A stretch of DNA of 64,000 nucleotides from the NCBI RefSeq assembly GCF_003319095.1, contig NZ_QOHI01000003.1:1-64000 (forward strand), read 5' to 3'. Positions within the stretch are counted from its first letter, which is position 1; each line of letters starts with the position of its first letter. The notes under the pieces were generated by a model. That model saw only the letters and a list, made by a program, of their open reading frames with translations. It was not told the DNA's origin and made no database searches. The stretch is from Blastococcus sp. TBT05-19 (GTDB lineage Bacteria > Actinomycetota > Actinomycetes > Mycobacteriales > Geodermatophilaceae). Positions 51,809 through 61,089 of the stretch are shown piece after piece. Both the position numbers and the translations under genes were made by a program.

Positions 51809-51857
51809 CCCCGTCCTCCTCACCGCTCGCACGCTCGCAGTGAGCCTCTGGACGGGG
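51809..51857. terminator. nested hairpin terminator, repeated family
   Basis: Outer stem CCCCGTCC/GGACGGGG (51809-51816 with 51850-51857) and inner CTCAC/GTGAG (51819-51823 with 51840-51844). It closely resembles the element at 38758-38806, including the CTCGCACGCTCG-like loop. It ends the rhodanese unit and faces the end of the minus-strand phosphatase gene. Confidence 0.8.
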
Positions 51858-51916
51858 CCGGAAGTACCAGTCGCAGCGCCCGCCCGGCATCCGCCGGGCG
51901 GGCGCTGTCCTGTCTC

Positions 51917-53677
51917 TCAGTCCAGGCCGGGCGGCAGCCGGTTGGGCCCCGCCTCGGGCGGCCGGGGCCGGTCCTCCGGGAAGGTGCGGACGGCGACGAT
52001 GGCGACGTCGTCGGCACCGGCGTCGGGCACGAGCCGCGCCAGCACCTCGTCCAGCAGGTCCTCCAGCGGCCGCTCGCCCAGGTCGCCCAGCGCCTCGCGC
52101 AGCCGGCTCGTGCCCTCGTCGAGGTCGATGTCGCGCCGCTCGACCAGCCCGTCGGTGAACAGCAGCAGGGTGTGGTGGTCGGGCAGGTCCAGCACGTGGT
52201 CGGTCCGCACCGCGTCGGGATCGATGCCGAACATCAGCTCGGGCCGGGAGACCAGCTCGGTGACGGTGCCGTCGGGGGCCAGCAGCAGCGGCGGGGGGTG
52301 GCCGGCGTTGCTCCAGCGCAGCAGGCGGGCGCCGGCGACCGGCACGTCGGGGTGGCGCTCGATGCGCGCCAGGACGCCGGTGGCCAGGGTGGTGACCGCC
52401 AGGCCCTGCGCGGCGTGCTCCACCCGGGTGAGGACCTCGGCCGGCCCGGCCTCGGAGGCGTAGGCCAGCGCGCGCAGCAGACCCCGGAGCTGCCCCATCG
52501 CGGCGGCGGCGTTGCTGTCGTGCCCGACGACGTCGCCGATCGCCAGCATGGTGGCGCCGTCGGGCTGGAGGAACGCGTCGTACCAGTCCCCGCCGACCTG
52601 CGCCTCGTGCGCGGCGGGGCGGTAGCGCACGGCGATCTGCAGGTGGTCGGGCTCCGGCGGCGGGGTGAGCAGCGACTGCTGCAGCCGGTCGGACAGCGCC
52701 CGGTCGCTCGCGGCGCGGAGGGCCAGCTCCTCCAGCTCCGCGGCCTGCCGCTGGGCGGCCAGCCGCTCGGTGAGGTCGCGGAAGGAGACGACGACACCGG
52801 TCTGGACGCCGTCCTCGACGGTCGGGACCACGACCATCTCGACCGGCATCGCCGAGCCGTCGCGGCGCCAGAACGTCTCGTCCTCGGACACGACCGTGCG
52901 GCCGCTGCGCAGCGCCCGCCAGACCGGGCACTCCTCGCGCGGGTAGGGGCTGCCGTCCCGGCGGTGGCCGTGGATCAGCGCGTGCTGGTCGTTGCCCAGC
53001 TGCTCCGCGGCGGAGAAGCCGGTGAGCCGGACGGCGGCAGGGTTCACGAACTCGACCCGTCCCGCGGCGTCCAGGCCGTAGATCCCGTCGGCGACGTTGG
53101 CCAGGACGCGGTCGCTGATCGCGAGCGCCCGGGTCAGCTTGGCCTCGGTCTCCTGGAGCGACTCCAGGTCCCGGGCCCGGCTGGCCGCGACCCGGCGGAG
53201 GGTCGAGGCCTCGGCCCCGGCGGCCCGCGCCTCGGCGACGGTGCGCTCCGTCTCCAGCCGGTCGGTGATGTCCATGCCCGTGGTCAGGAGGTACTGGGGC
53301 TTGTCGCCCTCCCGCACCAGCTGCAGCGTGAAGTCGGCGACGCGCTCGGTGCCGTCGGCCAGGAAGTAGGGGGTGGTGGCGCGGACGGGCTCCCCGCCCC
53401 GGGCGACGGAGGAGATCCAGCGCCGCACCTGGTCCTGCACCTCGACGCTGCCGGCCCACCAGCCGGTGTCCCAGAAAGGCCGGCCGAGCTGCTCGTGCCG
53501 GTCGAACCCGCAGCCCTCGACGGCCAGCAGGTTGCTGGTCAGGAGCCGTCCCCCGAGGTCGCAGACCGAGGCGAACATGAAGGCGGAGTCGTGCAGCACG
53601 GAGTACCAGGACGGCGTTCCGGGGAGCGCCTCGTCCTCCGTGGTCGGCACCGTCCTGCCGGGGCCGGCCTCGGCCAT
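51917..53677 (-). CDS. PAS-domain PP2C (SpoIIE/RsbU-type) phosphatase
   Basis: A 586-aa cytoplasmic protein with two PAS domains (near residues 20-145 and 185-305; the second has GIYGLDAAGRVEFVNPAAVRLTGF), a coiled linker and a SpoIIE-type PP2C domain (VGGDWYDAFLQPDGATMLAIGDVVGHDSNAAAAMGQLRGLL, TLLLFTDGLVERRDIDLDEG, ADDVAIVAVR; the metal-binding Asp residues are present). It should dephosphorylate an anti-anti-sigma partner in response to a PAS-sensed signal. ATG at 53677 with GAGGAGA upstream. It may work with the HATPase at 28568, but no direct link is visible. Confidence 0.9.
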   Translation of the reverse strand: MAEAGPGRTVPTTEDEALPGTPSWYSVLHDSAFMFASVCDLGGRLLTSNLLAVEGCGFDRHEQLGRPFWDTGWWAGSVEVQDQVRRWISSVARGGEPVRATTPYFLADGTERVADFTLQLVREGDKPQYLLTTGMDITDRLETERTVAEARAAGAEASTLRRVAASRARDLESLQETEAKLTRALAISDRVLANVADGIYGLDAAGRVEFVNPAAVRLTGFSAAEQLGNDQHALIHGHRRDGSPYPREECPVWRALRSGRTVVSEDETFWRRDGSAMPVEMVVVPTVEDGVQTGVVVSFRDLTERLAAQRQAAELEELALRAASDRALSDRLQQSLLTPPPEPDHLQIAVRYRPAAHEAQVGGDWYDAFLQPDGATMLAIGDVVGHDSNAAAAMGQLRGLLRALAYASEAGPAEVLTRVEHAAQGLAVTTLATGVLARIERHPDVPVAGARLLRWSNAGHPPPLLLAPDGTVTELVSRPELMFGIDPDAVRTDHVLDLPDHHTLLLFTDGLVERRDIDLDEGTSRLREALGDLGERPLEDLLDEVLARLVPDAGADDVAIVAVRTFPEDRPRPPEAGPNRLPPGLD

Positions 53678-53810
53678 CTCGATGACTTCTCCTCGCTCGC
53701 GTCGTGGTCGTCCAAGCCTGCCCCACAACGCCCCGGTCCACCATCGAGCTTCCCTGTCGCGTAGCCCACCGTGCGAACGGGCGGCCCGGCGCGTCACTAC
53801 GGTGGTCGCC

Positions 53811-53915
53811 ATGGTTTCTGCCTGGGTCCTGGTCGCCCTGACCGCGATGACAGCGCTCGCTTCCGGCTACGGCGCCCTCCGGCTGGCCCGTCGTCCCCCG
53901 GCGGCGCGGCGATGA
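53811..53915 (+). CDS. very small membrane peptide, 34 aa
   Basis: MVSAWVLVALTAMTALASGY, then GALRLARRPPAARR: one hydrophobic helix and a basic tail. The stop overlaps the ATG of the nitrobindin-like gene (ATGA), which suggests translation coupling. No clear ribosome site. Chance is not excluded. Confidence 0.4.
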   Translation: MVSAWVLVALTAMTALASGYGALRLARRPPAARR

Positions 53916-54445
53916 GCGAGCAGACGGAGCTGCCGGTCCCCGACACCGCCGACGTCCGCAGCGGGGTCGAGGTCTCCGAGGGGATCCTGTCGGTGCTGCC
54001 GCTGCTGGGCGAGTGGCACGGCGAGGGGCAGGCCGCGGGCACCGGCGGTGACCACCGCTTCGGTCAGTGGGTGCGGTTCGCCCACGACGGGCGGGGGTTC
54101 CTCGCCTACGAGTCGCGGACGTGGCGGCTGACCGACGACGGGAAGATCGTGGGACCCGACGTCCGGGAGTCCGGCTTCTGGCGCCCCCGCGGGAACGACG
54201 ACGTCGAGCTGCTGGTCGCCGCCCCCGACGGGCTCCTGGAGATCTACGTCGGCACCGCCCGGACGACCACGAGCTGGGAGCTCTCCAGCGACGTCGTCGC
54301 GCGCACCCCGGACGCCCCCGAGGTCACCCGGTCGGTGCGGCTCTACGGGATCGTCGAGGGGGCGCTCATGTACGCCATCGACCGCGCCGTCGGCGACGGC
54401 CCGCTGCGCCCCACCATGTCGGCCCGCCTGGAGCGCATCCGTTGA
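53912..54445 (+). CDS. nitrobindin-like (FABP-type) protein lacking the heme histidine
   Basis: A 177-aa beta barrel with LLGEWHGEGQ (family G-x-W-x-G-x-G), FGQWVRFAHDGRGFLAYESRTWRL and the ending GPLRPTMSARLERIR. In heme-binding nitrobindins this end contains P-H-L-S-A with the iron-binding His; here it is P-T-M-S-A. This agrees with the Rv0813c type, described as nitrobindin-like without the His, next to sseC2/cysA2 in mycobacteria. It may bind another hydrophobic ligand. Coupled to the DUF885 gene (TTGA overlap). Confidence 0.85.
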   Translation: MSEQTELPVPDTADVRSGVEVSEGILSVLPLLGEWHGEGQAAGTGGDHRFGQWVRFAHDGRGFLAYESRTWRLTDDGKIVGPDVRESGFWRPRGNDDVELLVAAPDGLLEIYVGTARTTTSWELSSDVVARTPDAPEVTRSVRLYGIVEGALMYAIDRAVGDGPLRPTMSARLERIR

Positions 54446-56130
54446 CCACCCCCCGCCGCGTGGCCGACCGGTACGTCGAGGCGGCCACGGAGCTGGATCC
54501 CACGCTGGGCACGGCACTGGGCACCCGCCCGCGCGAGGACCGGCTGCCGGACACCGGCCCCGCCGGGCTGGAGGCCGAGGCGCAGCTGGCCCGCGAGACG
54601 CTGGCCGAGCTGGACCGGGTGCTGGCCGCCGACCCGTCGCTGGACGACGACCCCGTGGAGCGGCGGTGCGCCCGCCTGCTCCGCGAGCGCCTGGAGGCCG
54701 AGCTCGCCGCGCACGAGGCGGGGGAGGGCTTCCGCTCGCTGAACAACCTGTTCACGCCGATCCACTCGGTCCGCCAGGTGTTCTCGATGATGCCGGCGGT
54801 CGACGAGGAGGACTGGTCCGTCCTCGCCCGCCGCCTCGCGCGGGTGCCGGAGGCATACCGCGGCTACCGGGAGACGCTGGCCGAGGGGGGCCGGCGCGGG
54901 CTGCTGGTCGCGCCCCGGCAGGTACGCACCGTCGTCGCCCAGCTCGACGAGTGGCTCGCCGGCCCGTACTTCGCCGGCTTCGTGGCCGCCGGGCCGGAGA
55001 GCCTGCGCCCGGAGCTCGAGTCGGCGGCGCGGGCGGCCGACGACGCGGTCGCCGGGATGCGGGACTTCCTGCGCGACGAGTACGCCCCGCTGGCCGAGGG
55101 CACGCCGGACGCCGTCGGCCGCGAGCGCTACGCGGTCGCGGCCCGCCGCTGGACCGGGTCGGACCTGGGTGCCGGGCGGGGGCTCGAGGAGGCCTACGCC
55201 TGGGGCTGGGCCGAGCACCGCCGGATCCTGGCCGAGCAGCGGACCGAGGCGGAGAAGGTGCTGCCCGGCGCGACCCCGCTGGAAGCCATGCGCCGGCTGA
55301 CCGCCCACGGCCCGGCGGTCGAGGGCGTCGAGGCGGTCCGCGAGCGGCTGCAGCAGATGATGGACGACGCCGTCGCCGCGCTGGACGGCACGCACTTCGA
55401 CCTCGCCGAGCCGGTGAAGCGGGTCGAGGCGATGATCGCGCCGCCCGGCAGCGCCGCCGCGCCGTACTACACGCGCCCGGCGCAGGACTTCTCCCGACCG
55501 GGACGCACCTGGCTGCCGACGCTGGGGCGTACCCGGTTCCCGCTCTGGGACCTCGTCTCCATCTGGTACCACGAGGGCGTTCCGGGTCACCACCTGCAGC
55601 TGGCCCAGTGGGCGCTGGTCTCCGGCGAGCTCTCGACCTACCAGACGTCGGTGGGCTCGGTCGGTGCCAACGTCGAGGGGTGGGCGCTCTACGCCGAGCG
55701 GCTCATGGACGAGCTGGGATACCTCACCGACCCCGGCGAGCGGCTGGGCTTCCTCGATGCGCAGCAGCTGCGCTCGGTCCGCGTGGTCATCGACATCGGC
55801 ATGCACCTGGAGCTGCCCGTGCCCGACGACGCCGAGGGCGTGCTCGCCGAGCACCGCGGCCGGCCCTGGACGCCGGAGCTGGCGCGGGCCTTCCTGGGCG
55901 AGCACTCCGGCGCCGATCCGGCCTTCCTCGACAGCGAGCTGGTGCGCTACCTGGGCCTGCCGGGTCAGGCGATCAGCTACAAGCTCGGCGAGCGGGCCTG
56001 GCTGCAGGGGCGCGCGGCGGCGCAGCGGGCCCACGGTGCCGGCTTCGACCTCAAGGCGTGGCACATGGCGGCGCTGTCGCAGGGGTCGCTCGGCCTCGAC
56101 GACCTCGAGGCGGAGCTGGCGGCGCTGTAG
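54442..56130 (+). CDS. DUF885 metallopeptidase-like protein
   Basis: A 562-aa, mostly helical protein with the HExxxGH-like zinc motif SIWYHEGVPGHHLQLAQ and SVGANVEGWALYAERLMDELG (third ligand region), the DUF885 hallmark. No signal peptide. A TTG at 54442 overlaps the preceding stop and gives MTTPRRVADRYVEAATELDP, a normal family start; GTG at 54460 is the alternative. Substrate unknown; probably a cytoplasmic carboxypeptidase or dipeptidase. Confidence 0.88.
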   Translation: MTTPRRVADRYVEAATELDPTLGTALGTRPREDRLPDTGPAGLEAEAQLARETLAELDRVLAADPSLDDDPVERRCARLLRERLEAELAAHEAGEGFRSLNNLFTPIHSVRQVFSMMPAVDEEDWSVLARRLARVPEAYRGYRETLAEGGRRGLLVAPRQVRTVVAQLDEWLAGPYFAGFVAAGPESLRPELESAARAADDAVAGMRDFLRDEYAPLAEGTPDAVGRERYAVAARRWTGSDLGAGRGLEEAYAWGWAEHRRILAEQRTEAEKVLPGATPLEAMRRLTAHGPAVEGVEAVRERLQQMMDDAVAALDGTHFDLAEPVKRVEAMIAPPGSAAAPYYTRPAQDFSRPGRTWLPTLGRTRFPLWDLVSIWYHEGVPGHHLQLAQWALVSGELSTYQTSVGSVGANVEGWALYAERLMDELGYLTDPGERLGFLDAQQLRSVRVVIDIGMHLELPVPDDAEGVLAEHRGRPWTPELARAFLGEHSGADPAFLDSELVRYLGLPGQAISYKLGERAWLQGRAAAQRAHGAGFDLKAWHMAALSQGSLGLDDLEAELAAL

Positions 56131-56146
56131 CCGCGGAGGCGTCCCG

Positions 56147-56878
56147 CTAGCGGGGCGGGACGGGGTTGACCGGGTCGTCGGCGTGGCCGACCCGGTCGCC
56201 GGGCTCGGCCGGCACGACCTCCAGGCCCGGTGCGGCCAGCAGGTCGGCGATGCACGCCTCGGTGCCGCCCACGTAGGTGCTCATCAGGTCGATGTCGGTC
56301 GCCACGATCCAGGCGCGGTCGGCCGGCCACCACAGGTTGGCGCTCTGCTCGGAGGGCTCGGGCGCCAGGTTGCGGACGGCGTCGCCCACGGCGCCCCGCA
56401 CGAGGACGACGTCGCGGGCGCGGGGGAGCGGCAGGCGGGGGGCACCGCGGAGCTCGCCGGTGTCGTAGCCGAAGCCCGACCAGCGGCCGAAGAGGCAGTC
56501 CTGCGGCGTGGTGGTGTGCCGGGCGAGGACGGCGGCCATCCGGGCAGCGACGGTGCAGGGCAGGTGGCCTTCGGCGGGGGTGCCGTCCCAGGTGGGCGGC
56601 TGGCTGTCCTCGCTGACGTACTCCCACCCCCCGGTGACGGCCGGCCACTGCATCCGCGGGTGGGCCGTGGTGCCGTTCAGCGCCGCGACGGCGGCCCAGC
56701 CGATCTCGACGTCGTCGTCGCCGTCGTAGCGGTAGGCCGGGTGCAGCACGCGTGCGTAGGCCGGGAACAGCGGCGGCACGAGCGATCCCACGGTGCTCCA
56801 GTGCGCGCGCCCCACGGCCTCGGCGACCCAGGCGCCCACGGCGACGTCCTGCTCGACCGGCAGCCCGCCGAGCTGCAC
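56147..56878 (-). CDS. conserved-looking protein of unknown function
   Basis: A 243-aa soluble protein with no recognised domain. It contains AHWSTVGSLVPPLFPAYARVLHPAYRYDGD, then QWPAVTGGWEY and PQDCLFGRWSGFGYD, many Trp and Tyr residues, and ends GHADDPVNPVPPR. The GTG at 56878 has GGGGGAGGTCAG just upstream, a good ribosome site, so it is real. Convergent with the DUF885 gene, 16 nt apart. Similar unnamed proteins are, as far as I recall, common in actinobacteria. Confidence 0.6.
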   Translation of the reverse strand: MQLGGLPVEQDVAVGAWVAEAVGRAHWSTVGSLVPPLFPAYARVLHPAYRYDGDDDVEIGWAAVAALNGTTAHPRMQWPAVTGGWEYVSEDSQPPTWDGTPAEGHLPCTVAARMAAVLARHTTTPQDCLFGRWSGFGYDTGELRGAPRLPLPRARDVVLVRGAVGDAVRNLAPEPSEQSANLWWPADRAWIVATDIDLMSTYVGGTEACIADLLAAPGLEVVPAEPGDRVGHADDPVNPVPPR

Positions 56879-57199
56879 CTGACCTCCCCCGGAGAACGGA
56901 CAACCCCCGGGCTGTTCCGCGGCGCCCAGCCCTCGGAGAGGGGGAGCAGCACGCGGGCCGACTGGACAATGGTCGGCGGCCCGGGGGTCGGGTGACTGTC
57001 CGGTTCTCGCTCGCCGCCGTACGACGGACGGGCGATTCGTGCCTCTCGTCCGGCTTCCACGCCGGACGGGCGGCCCATCTGGACGGCGGCTAGCGGACAG
57101 CCACCTCACGAGTCCTGTAGCTCAGCAAGTTACGGACCACCTCCTCTCTCGTGTACGACGAAAGTACGACCGCGAGAGCCGGGGGTGCAACCGGATTCG
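56879..57199. other. gene-free gap between nhaA end and the 243-aa gene
   Basis: About 320 bases with no gene. It holds an 8-bp hairpin (CGTCCGGC-TTCCAC-GCCGGACG, 57047-57068) that may end the nhaA transcript, and three GTACGAC boxes (near 57019, 57152 and 57163), the last two 11 nt apart. A stretch near 57111-57125 begins like a tRNA but has no tRNA fold. The rest is probably the promoter of the minus-strand gene. Confidence 0.4.
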
Positions 57200-58576
57200 T
57201 CAGCTGTCGGCGAACGGCCTGGCCACGCGACCGGGCGGCGTGTCGCCGGGGTTGTCCAGCTCGTGGTCGGCCCGGTCGTCGACGGTGTCCCAGGCGTCCG
57301 GGATGCCGTCGTGGTCGATGTCGGAGGTCTCCTCGAGCTCCATCCGCTTGTAGATGCGGTTGCGGGCCCGCAGCACGACGGTGGCCAGCAGGGCGGCGGT
57401 CAGCGTGCCGACGAGGACACCGACCTTCACGTGCTCGTCGCGCTCGCTGCCCTGCCCGAAGGCGAGCTCGCCGATGAGCAGCGACACGGTGAAGCCGATC
57501 CCGCCCAGCAGCGCCAGGCCGATCACGTCCCACCAGCTGAGGTCGTCGGCCAGCTCGGCCCGGGTGAAGCGGGACACCAGCCAGGTGGCGAGCGTGATGC
57601 CGATGGTCTTGCCGGCCACGAGCGCGACGACGATGCCGAGCGCGACCCGGTCGGTGAGCGACTCGGTGAGCCCGGAGAGGCCGCCGATCGTGACGCCGGC
57701 GGCGAAGAAGGCGAACACCGGGACCGCGACGCCCGCCGAGATGGGGCGGATCCGGTGCTCGAAGTGCTCGGCCAGGCCGGGGCCGGCGTCCGGACCGCCC
57801 GCGGCCTGGCTCCGGACGACCGGGACGGTGAAGGCCAGCAGCACGCCGGCGACCGTCGCGTGCACGCCGGACTCGTGGACCAGCACCCAGGTGACCACCG
57901 CCAGCGGGACGAGCAGCCACCACGACCGGATCCGCTTCTGCACCAGCAGGCCGAACAGCGCCAGCGGGATCAGGGCCAGCAGCAGCGGGGTCACCGCGAG
58001 GGACGACGTGTAGAAGATCGCGATGATCGTGATGGCCAGGAGGTCGTCGACGACGGCGAGGGTGAGCAGGAACGTGCGCAGTGCGCTGGGCAGGTGCGTG
58101 CTGATGACGGCGAGCACGGCGAGCGCGAAGGCGATGTCGGTGGCGGTCGGGATGGCCCACCCGCGGAGCCCGCCGTCGCTCCCGAGGTTCAGCAGCACGT
58201 AGAGGACGCCCGGCACGACCATGCCGCCGACGGCCGCGGCGACCGGGAGTGCGGCCCGCCGGACGTCGCGGAGGTCACCGGCGACGAACTCGCGCTTGAG
58301 CTCGAGCCCCGCGACGAAGAAGAAGATGGCCAGCAGCCCGTCGGCGGCCCAGGTGCCCAGGGGCAGGTCCAGGTGCAGCGACGCCGGCCCGACCCGGTGG
58401 TCCCGCAGCGACTCGTAGGCCTCCGCCCACGGCGAGTTCGCCCAGACCAGCGCGATCACGGTGCCGATCAGCAGCAGGACGCCGCCGACCGTCTCCTTGC
58501 GCAGGACCGAGGCGATTCGGCTGGCCTCGGTCCAGGAACCACGCCCGAAGAGGCGGCTGGAGGCGGTGGAGGTCAT
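57200..58576 (-). CDS. nhaA: Na+/H+ antiporter NhaA with C-terminal Ca-binding-like motif
   Basis: A 458-aa transporter: [18 protein letters not shown], the assembled ion site in [14 protein letters not shown] and [21 protein letters not shown] (the Asp-Asp pair), and [16 protein letters not shown], all typical NhaA. It exchanges sodium for protons. After the last helix a 55-residue soluble tail carries [12 protein letters not shown], a thrombospondin-type-3-like calcium loop, unusual for NhaA. ATG at 58576. Confidence 0.93.
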   Translation of the reverse strand: MTSTASSRLFGRGSWTEASRIASVLRKETVGGVLLLIGTVIALVWANSPWAEAYESLRDHRVGPASLHLDLPLGTWAADGLLAIFFFVAGLELKREFVAGDLRDVRRAALPVAAAVGGMVVPGVLYVLLNLGSDGGLRGWAIPTATDIAFALAVLAVISTHLPSALRTFLLTLAVVDDLLAITIIAIFYTSSLAVTPLLLALIPLALFGLLVQKRIRSWWLLVPLAVVTWVLVHESGVHATVAGVLLAFTVPVVRSQAAGGPDAGPGLAEHFEHRIRPISAGVAVPVFAFFAAGVTIGGLSGLTESLTDRVALGIVVALVAGKTIGITLATWLVSRFTRAELADDLSWWDVIGLALLGGIGFTVSLLIGELAFGQGSERDEHVKVGVLVGTLTAALLATVVLRARNRIYKRMELEETSDIDHDGIPDAWDTVDDRADHELDNPGDTPPGRVARPFADS

Positions 58577-58646
58577 GGGGGCGGCTCCGGGGGGAGGGTC
58601 GACGAGGACGTTGCCGACCAGACTTCCCGGCGCACCTCGGGTCAGG

Positions 58647-59495
58647 CTACCGGTCCAGGAGCTCCCGCACCCGGGCGGACAGGCCGGCGTCGCCCCGGCG
58701 GACGCCGTCCAGGGTGTGCACGGCCGCCGCGCCCCGCACCCCGGAGAGCAGCCAGACCGCGTCCGCGGCGTGCAGGTCATCGACCGTGCCCGCGGTGACC
58801 GACGTCGGCCAGCCCTCCGCGCCGGCCTGCGCGAACAGCCGGGCCTGGGTGGTGCCGGCGAGGATGCCGCTGTCCTGCGGCGGTGTGTGCAGCGTGCCGC
58901 CCGCGGCCCACACGACGGTCGACGTCGGCCCCTCCAGCAACCGGCCCTCGAGGCTGGTGAGCACGACGTCGTCGGCGCCGAGGTGGTGCGCGTGCCGCTG
59001 GGCGGCCATGTTGACCGCGTAGGAGAGCGTCTTCGCGCCGCCGAGGAGCCACGGGGCGGTGGCGCGGAAGTCCGCGGGGACGCCGAGCCCGAGGCTGACC
59101 ACCGAGATCCCCTCGGTGCGCTGGCGCAGCGTCTCCTCGGGCACGGCGGCCAGCAGGGCGAGCGCCGTGGGCGCCGCGCCGTCGCCCGGACCACGGGTGA
59201 GGAACAGCCGGCAGACGCCCTCGAGGGCCGGTGGCCAGTCGCCGAGCACCGCGGCCACCAGCGCGCGCCAGGGATCGTCGCCCGGGTGCGGGATCCCGAG
59301 GAGGGTGGCCGAGCGGGTGAGCCGGGCCAGGTGCGCGTCGAGGTGCGGCGTGCGCCCCGCGACCACGGCCACGGACTCGAAGACGCCGTCGCCGCGGGCG
59401 AGGCCCTGGTCGAACGCGGTCACCACGGGCTGCTCGGCGGGCACCGCGACCGCCGTGCCGTTCCGCCAGACCGCGACCCTGCGCTGCTCGCTCAC
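58647..59495 (-). CDS. aminotransferase class IV, aminodeoxychorismate lyase-like
   Basis: A 282-aa fold-type IV PLP enzyme: [16 protein letters not shown], the catalytic lysine in [14 protein letters not shown] (Lys155), [20 protein letters not shown] and [10 protein letters not shown]. It resembles PabC-type lyases that release 4-aminobenzoate for folate, but branched-chain or D-amino acid transaminases have the same fold. GTG at 59495. In mycobacteria a similar gene (Rv0812) lies in the same neighbourhood. Confidence 0.85.
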   Translation of the reverse strand: MSEQRRVAVWRNGTAVAVPAEQPVVTAFDQGLARGDGVFESVAVVAGRTPHLDAHLARLTRSATLLGIPHPGDDPWRALVAAVLGDWPPALEGVCRLFLTRGPGDGAAPTALALLAAVPEETLRQRTEGISVVSLGLGVPADFRATAPWLLGGAKTLSYAVNMAAQRHAHHLGADDVVLTSLEGRLLEGPTSTVVWAAGGTLHTPPQDSGILAGTTQARLFAQAGAEGWPTSVTAGTVDDLHAADAVWLLSGVRGAAAVHTLDGVRRGDAGLSARVRELLDR

Positions 59496-59521
59496 GCCCC
59501 CAGCCTGCCGCACGCCCGGCA

Positions 59522-59527
59522 TAGGCT
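59522..59527 (+). promoter_or_regulatory. possible leaderless -10 box before fur-family gene
   Basis: TAGGCT (TANNNT), its last base 7 nt before the ATG at 59534, as for leaderless transcripts. There is no ribosome site before this ATG. Confidence 0.45.
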
Positions 59528-59533
59528 GCCCGC

Positions 59534-59989
59534 ATGGGCCCGGAGGACATCGCCGCGCCGCTCGCCGAGCAGCTGCGGGCGCGCGGCCTGCGGCTGACCC
59601 CCCAGCGGGCGCGGGTGCTGGCCGCGGTGAGCGCGCTGGCGCACGCGACGCCGGAGGCGATCGGCGCCCGGCTGCGCGAGGAGGCCGGCCCCGGCGGCAG
59701 TGCGCCGGACACCTCCACGATCTACCGCACCCTCGAGCTGCTGGAGAGCCTCGGCCTCGTGTGGCACACCCACCTGGGGCGCGGGGCGCCGGTCTACCAC
59801 GCCGCGGAGCGCCCGCACCTGCACGTCGTCTGCGCCTCCTGCGGCGAGATCTCCTCGGCCGCCCCCGACCTCCTGGACGAGGCGGCGGAACGTCTGGCGG
59901 CCGAACTGGGTTTCACCGTCGACGTCGGTCACGTCGCCCTGTCGGGCACGTGCCGCGACTGCCGTGACCGAGCTCAGGAGAAACCGTGA
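59534..59989 (+). CDS. Fur-family metalloregulator (Nur/Zur-like)
   Basis: A 151-aa protein: winged HTH (LRLTPQRARVLAAVSAL, STIYRTLELLESLGLV), then the metal-binding HLHVVCASCGE and GTCRDCRD, two CxxC pairs for structural zinc. The His-rich regulatory site is partly present. The nearby order (YgfZ, RsiG) resembles the region around the nickel regulator Nur in Streptomyces, as I recall, so Nur is a candidate, but zinc or iron regulators are not excluded. Its stop overlaps the next GTG. Confidence 0.85.
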   Translation: MGPEDIAAPLAEQLRARGLRLTPQRARVLAAVSALAHATPEAIGARLREEAGPGGSAPDTSTIYRTLELLESLGLVWHTHLGRGAPVYHAAERPHLHVVCASCGEISSAAPDLLDEAAERLAAELGFTVDVGHVALSGTCRDCRDRAQEKP

Positions 59990-61089
59990 CCGCCTCGCCC
60001 CTGCTGTCCCTCCCCGGCGCCGTCCAGGAGGAGAGCGGCTCGGTCGCCGTCCACTACGGCGACCCCCTGCGGGAGCAGCGGACCCTCGCCGAGGGCGCCG
60101 GGCTGGTCGACCGCAGCGACCGCGACGTCCTCGTGGTCCCGGGGGCCGACCGGCTCTCCTGGCTGCACAGCATCACCAGCCAGCACTTCGAGCGCATGGC
60201 CGACGGCGCCGGCAGCGAGGCGCTGGTGCTGTCGCCGAACGGGCACGTCGAGCACCACCTGGTGGTGGCGGAGCTGGCCGGCACCACCTGGGCCGACGTC
60301 GAGCCGGGCACGGGCGCGGGTCTGCTGGCCTTCCTCGAGCGGATGCGGTTCATGCTGCGGGTCGAGCCCGCGCTGGTCACCGGCGCGTGGGCGGTGCTGG
60401 GCGTCGTGGGTCCGCAGGCGCCGGGGGTGCTGGCCGCCGCCGGGCTGCCCGCGCCGGAGCGCGAGTACGGCGTCGCGCCCGCCGGCGCGGGGTTCGTCCG
60501 CCGGATGCCGCCGCTCGGCGACGGCGGGTCCGCGGTGTTCGACGTCCTCGTGGCCCGGGCCGAGCTGACCGCGACGGCCGACCGGCTACTCGCCGCCGGT
60601 GCGCGGCCCACCGGCTCCTCGGCCTACGAGGCCCTGCGGGTGGAGGCCCGGCGCCCGCGGTTCGGCGTCGACAGCGACCACCGCACGATCCCGAACGAGC
60701 TGCAGTGGCTCAGCACCGCCGTCCACCTCGAGAAGGGGTGCTACCGCGGCCAGGAGACGGTCGCCCGGGTGCACAACCTGGGCCGGCCGCCCCGGCGCCT
60801 GGTCCTGCTGCACCTCGACGGCATCAGCGAGGACCTGCCCGCTCCCGGCGCCGACGTCCTCGCCGGCCCGCGGACGGTCGGCCGGGTGGGCACCGTGGTG
60901 CGCCACCACGAGCTGGGCGTGGTCGCGCTGGCGCTGGTCAAGCAGTCCGTGGCGCCGGACACCGCCCTCACCGTGGGCGGCTCGAGCGCCGCGATGGAGC
61001 CCGAGGACGCCCCGGCCGAGCTCGACGACACCCGGGCCGCGGCGCGGGACCGCATCCGCGCCGTCCGGTCTGCGACGATCGGGCGGTGA
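59986..61089 (+). CDS. ygfZ: folate-binding protein YgfZ
   Basis: A 367-aa protein of the GcvT-like fold with the YgfZ signature LEKGCYRGQETVAR (near residues 249-257) and GLVDRSDRDVLVVPGADRLSWLHSITSQ at the start. It helps iron-sulfur cluster enzymes using tetrahydrofolate. The GTG at 59986 overlaps the Fur-family stop (GTGA). Confidence 0.93.
   Translation: MTASPLLSLPGAVQEESGSVAVHYGDPLREQRTLAEGAGLVDRSDRDVLVVPGADRLSWLHSITSQHFERMADGAGSEALVLSPNGHVEHHLVVAELAGTTWADVEPGTGAGLLAFLERMRFMLRVEPALVTGAWAVLGVVGPQAPGVLAAAGLPAPEREYGVAPAGAGFVRRMPPLGDGGSAVFDVLVARAELTATADRLLAAGARPTGSSAYEALRVEARRPRFGVDSDHRTIPNELQWLSTAVHLEKGCYRGQETVARVHNLGRPPRRLVLLHLDGISEDLPAPGADVLAGPRTVGRVGTVVRHHELGVVALALVKQSVAPDTALTVGGSSAAMEPEDAPAELDDTRAAARDRIRAVRSATIGR

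Noticed and set aside
57105-57185. tRNA-like start GTCCTGTAGCTCAGC in the nhaA downstream gap
   Set aside because: There is no anticodon arm, T arm or matching acceptor strand within the next 80 bases.
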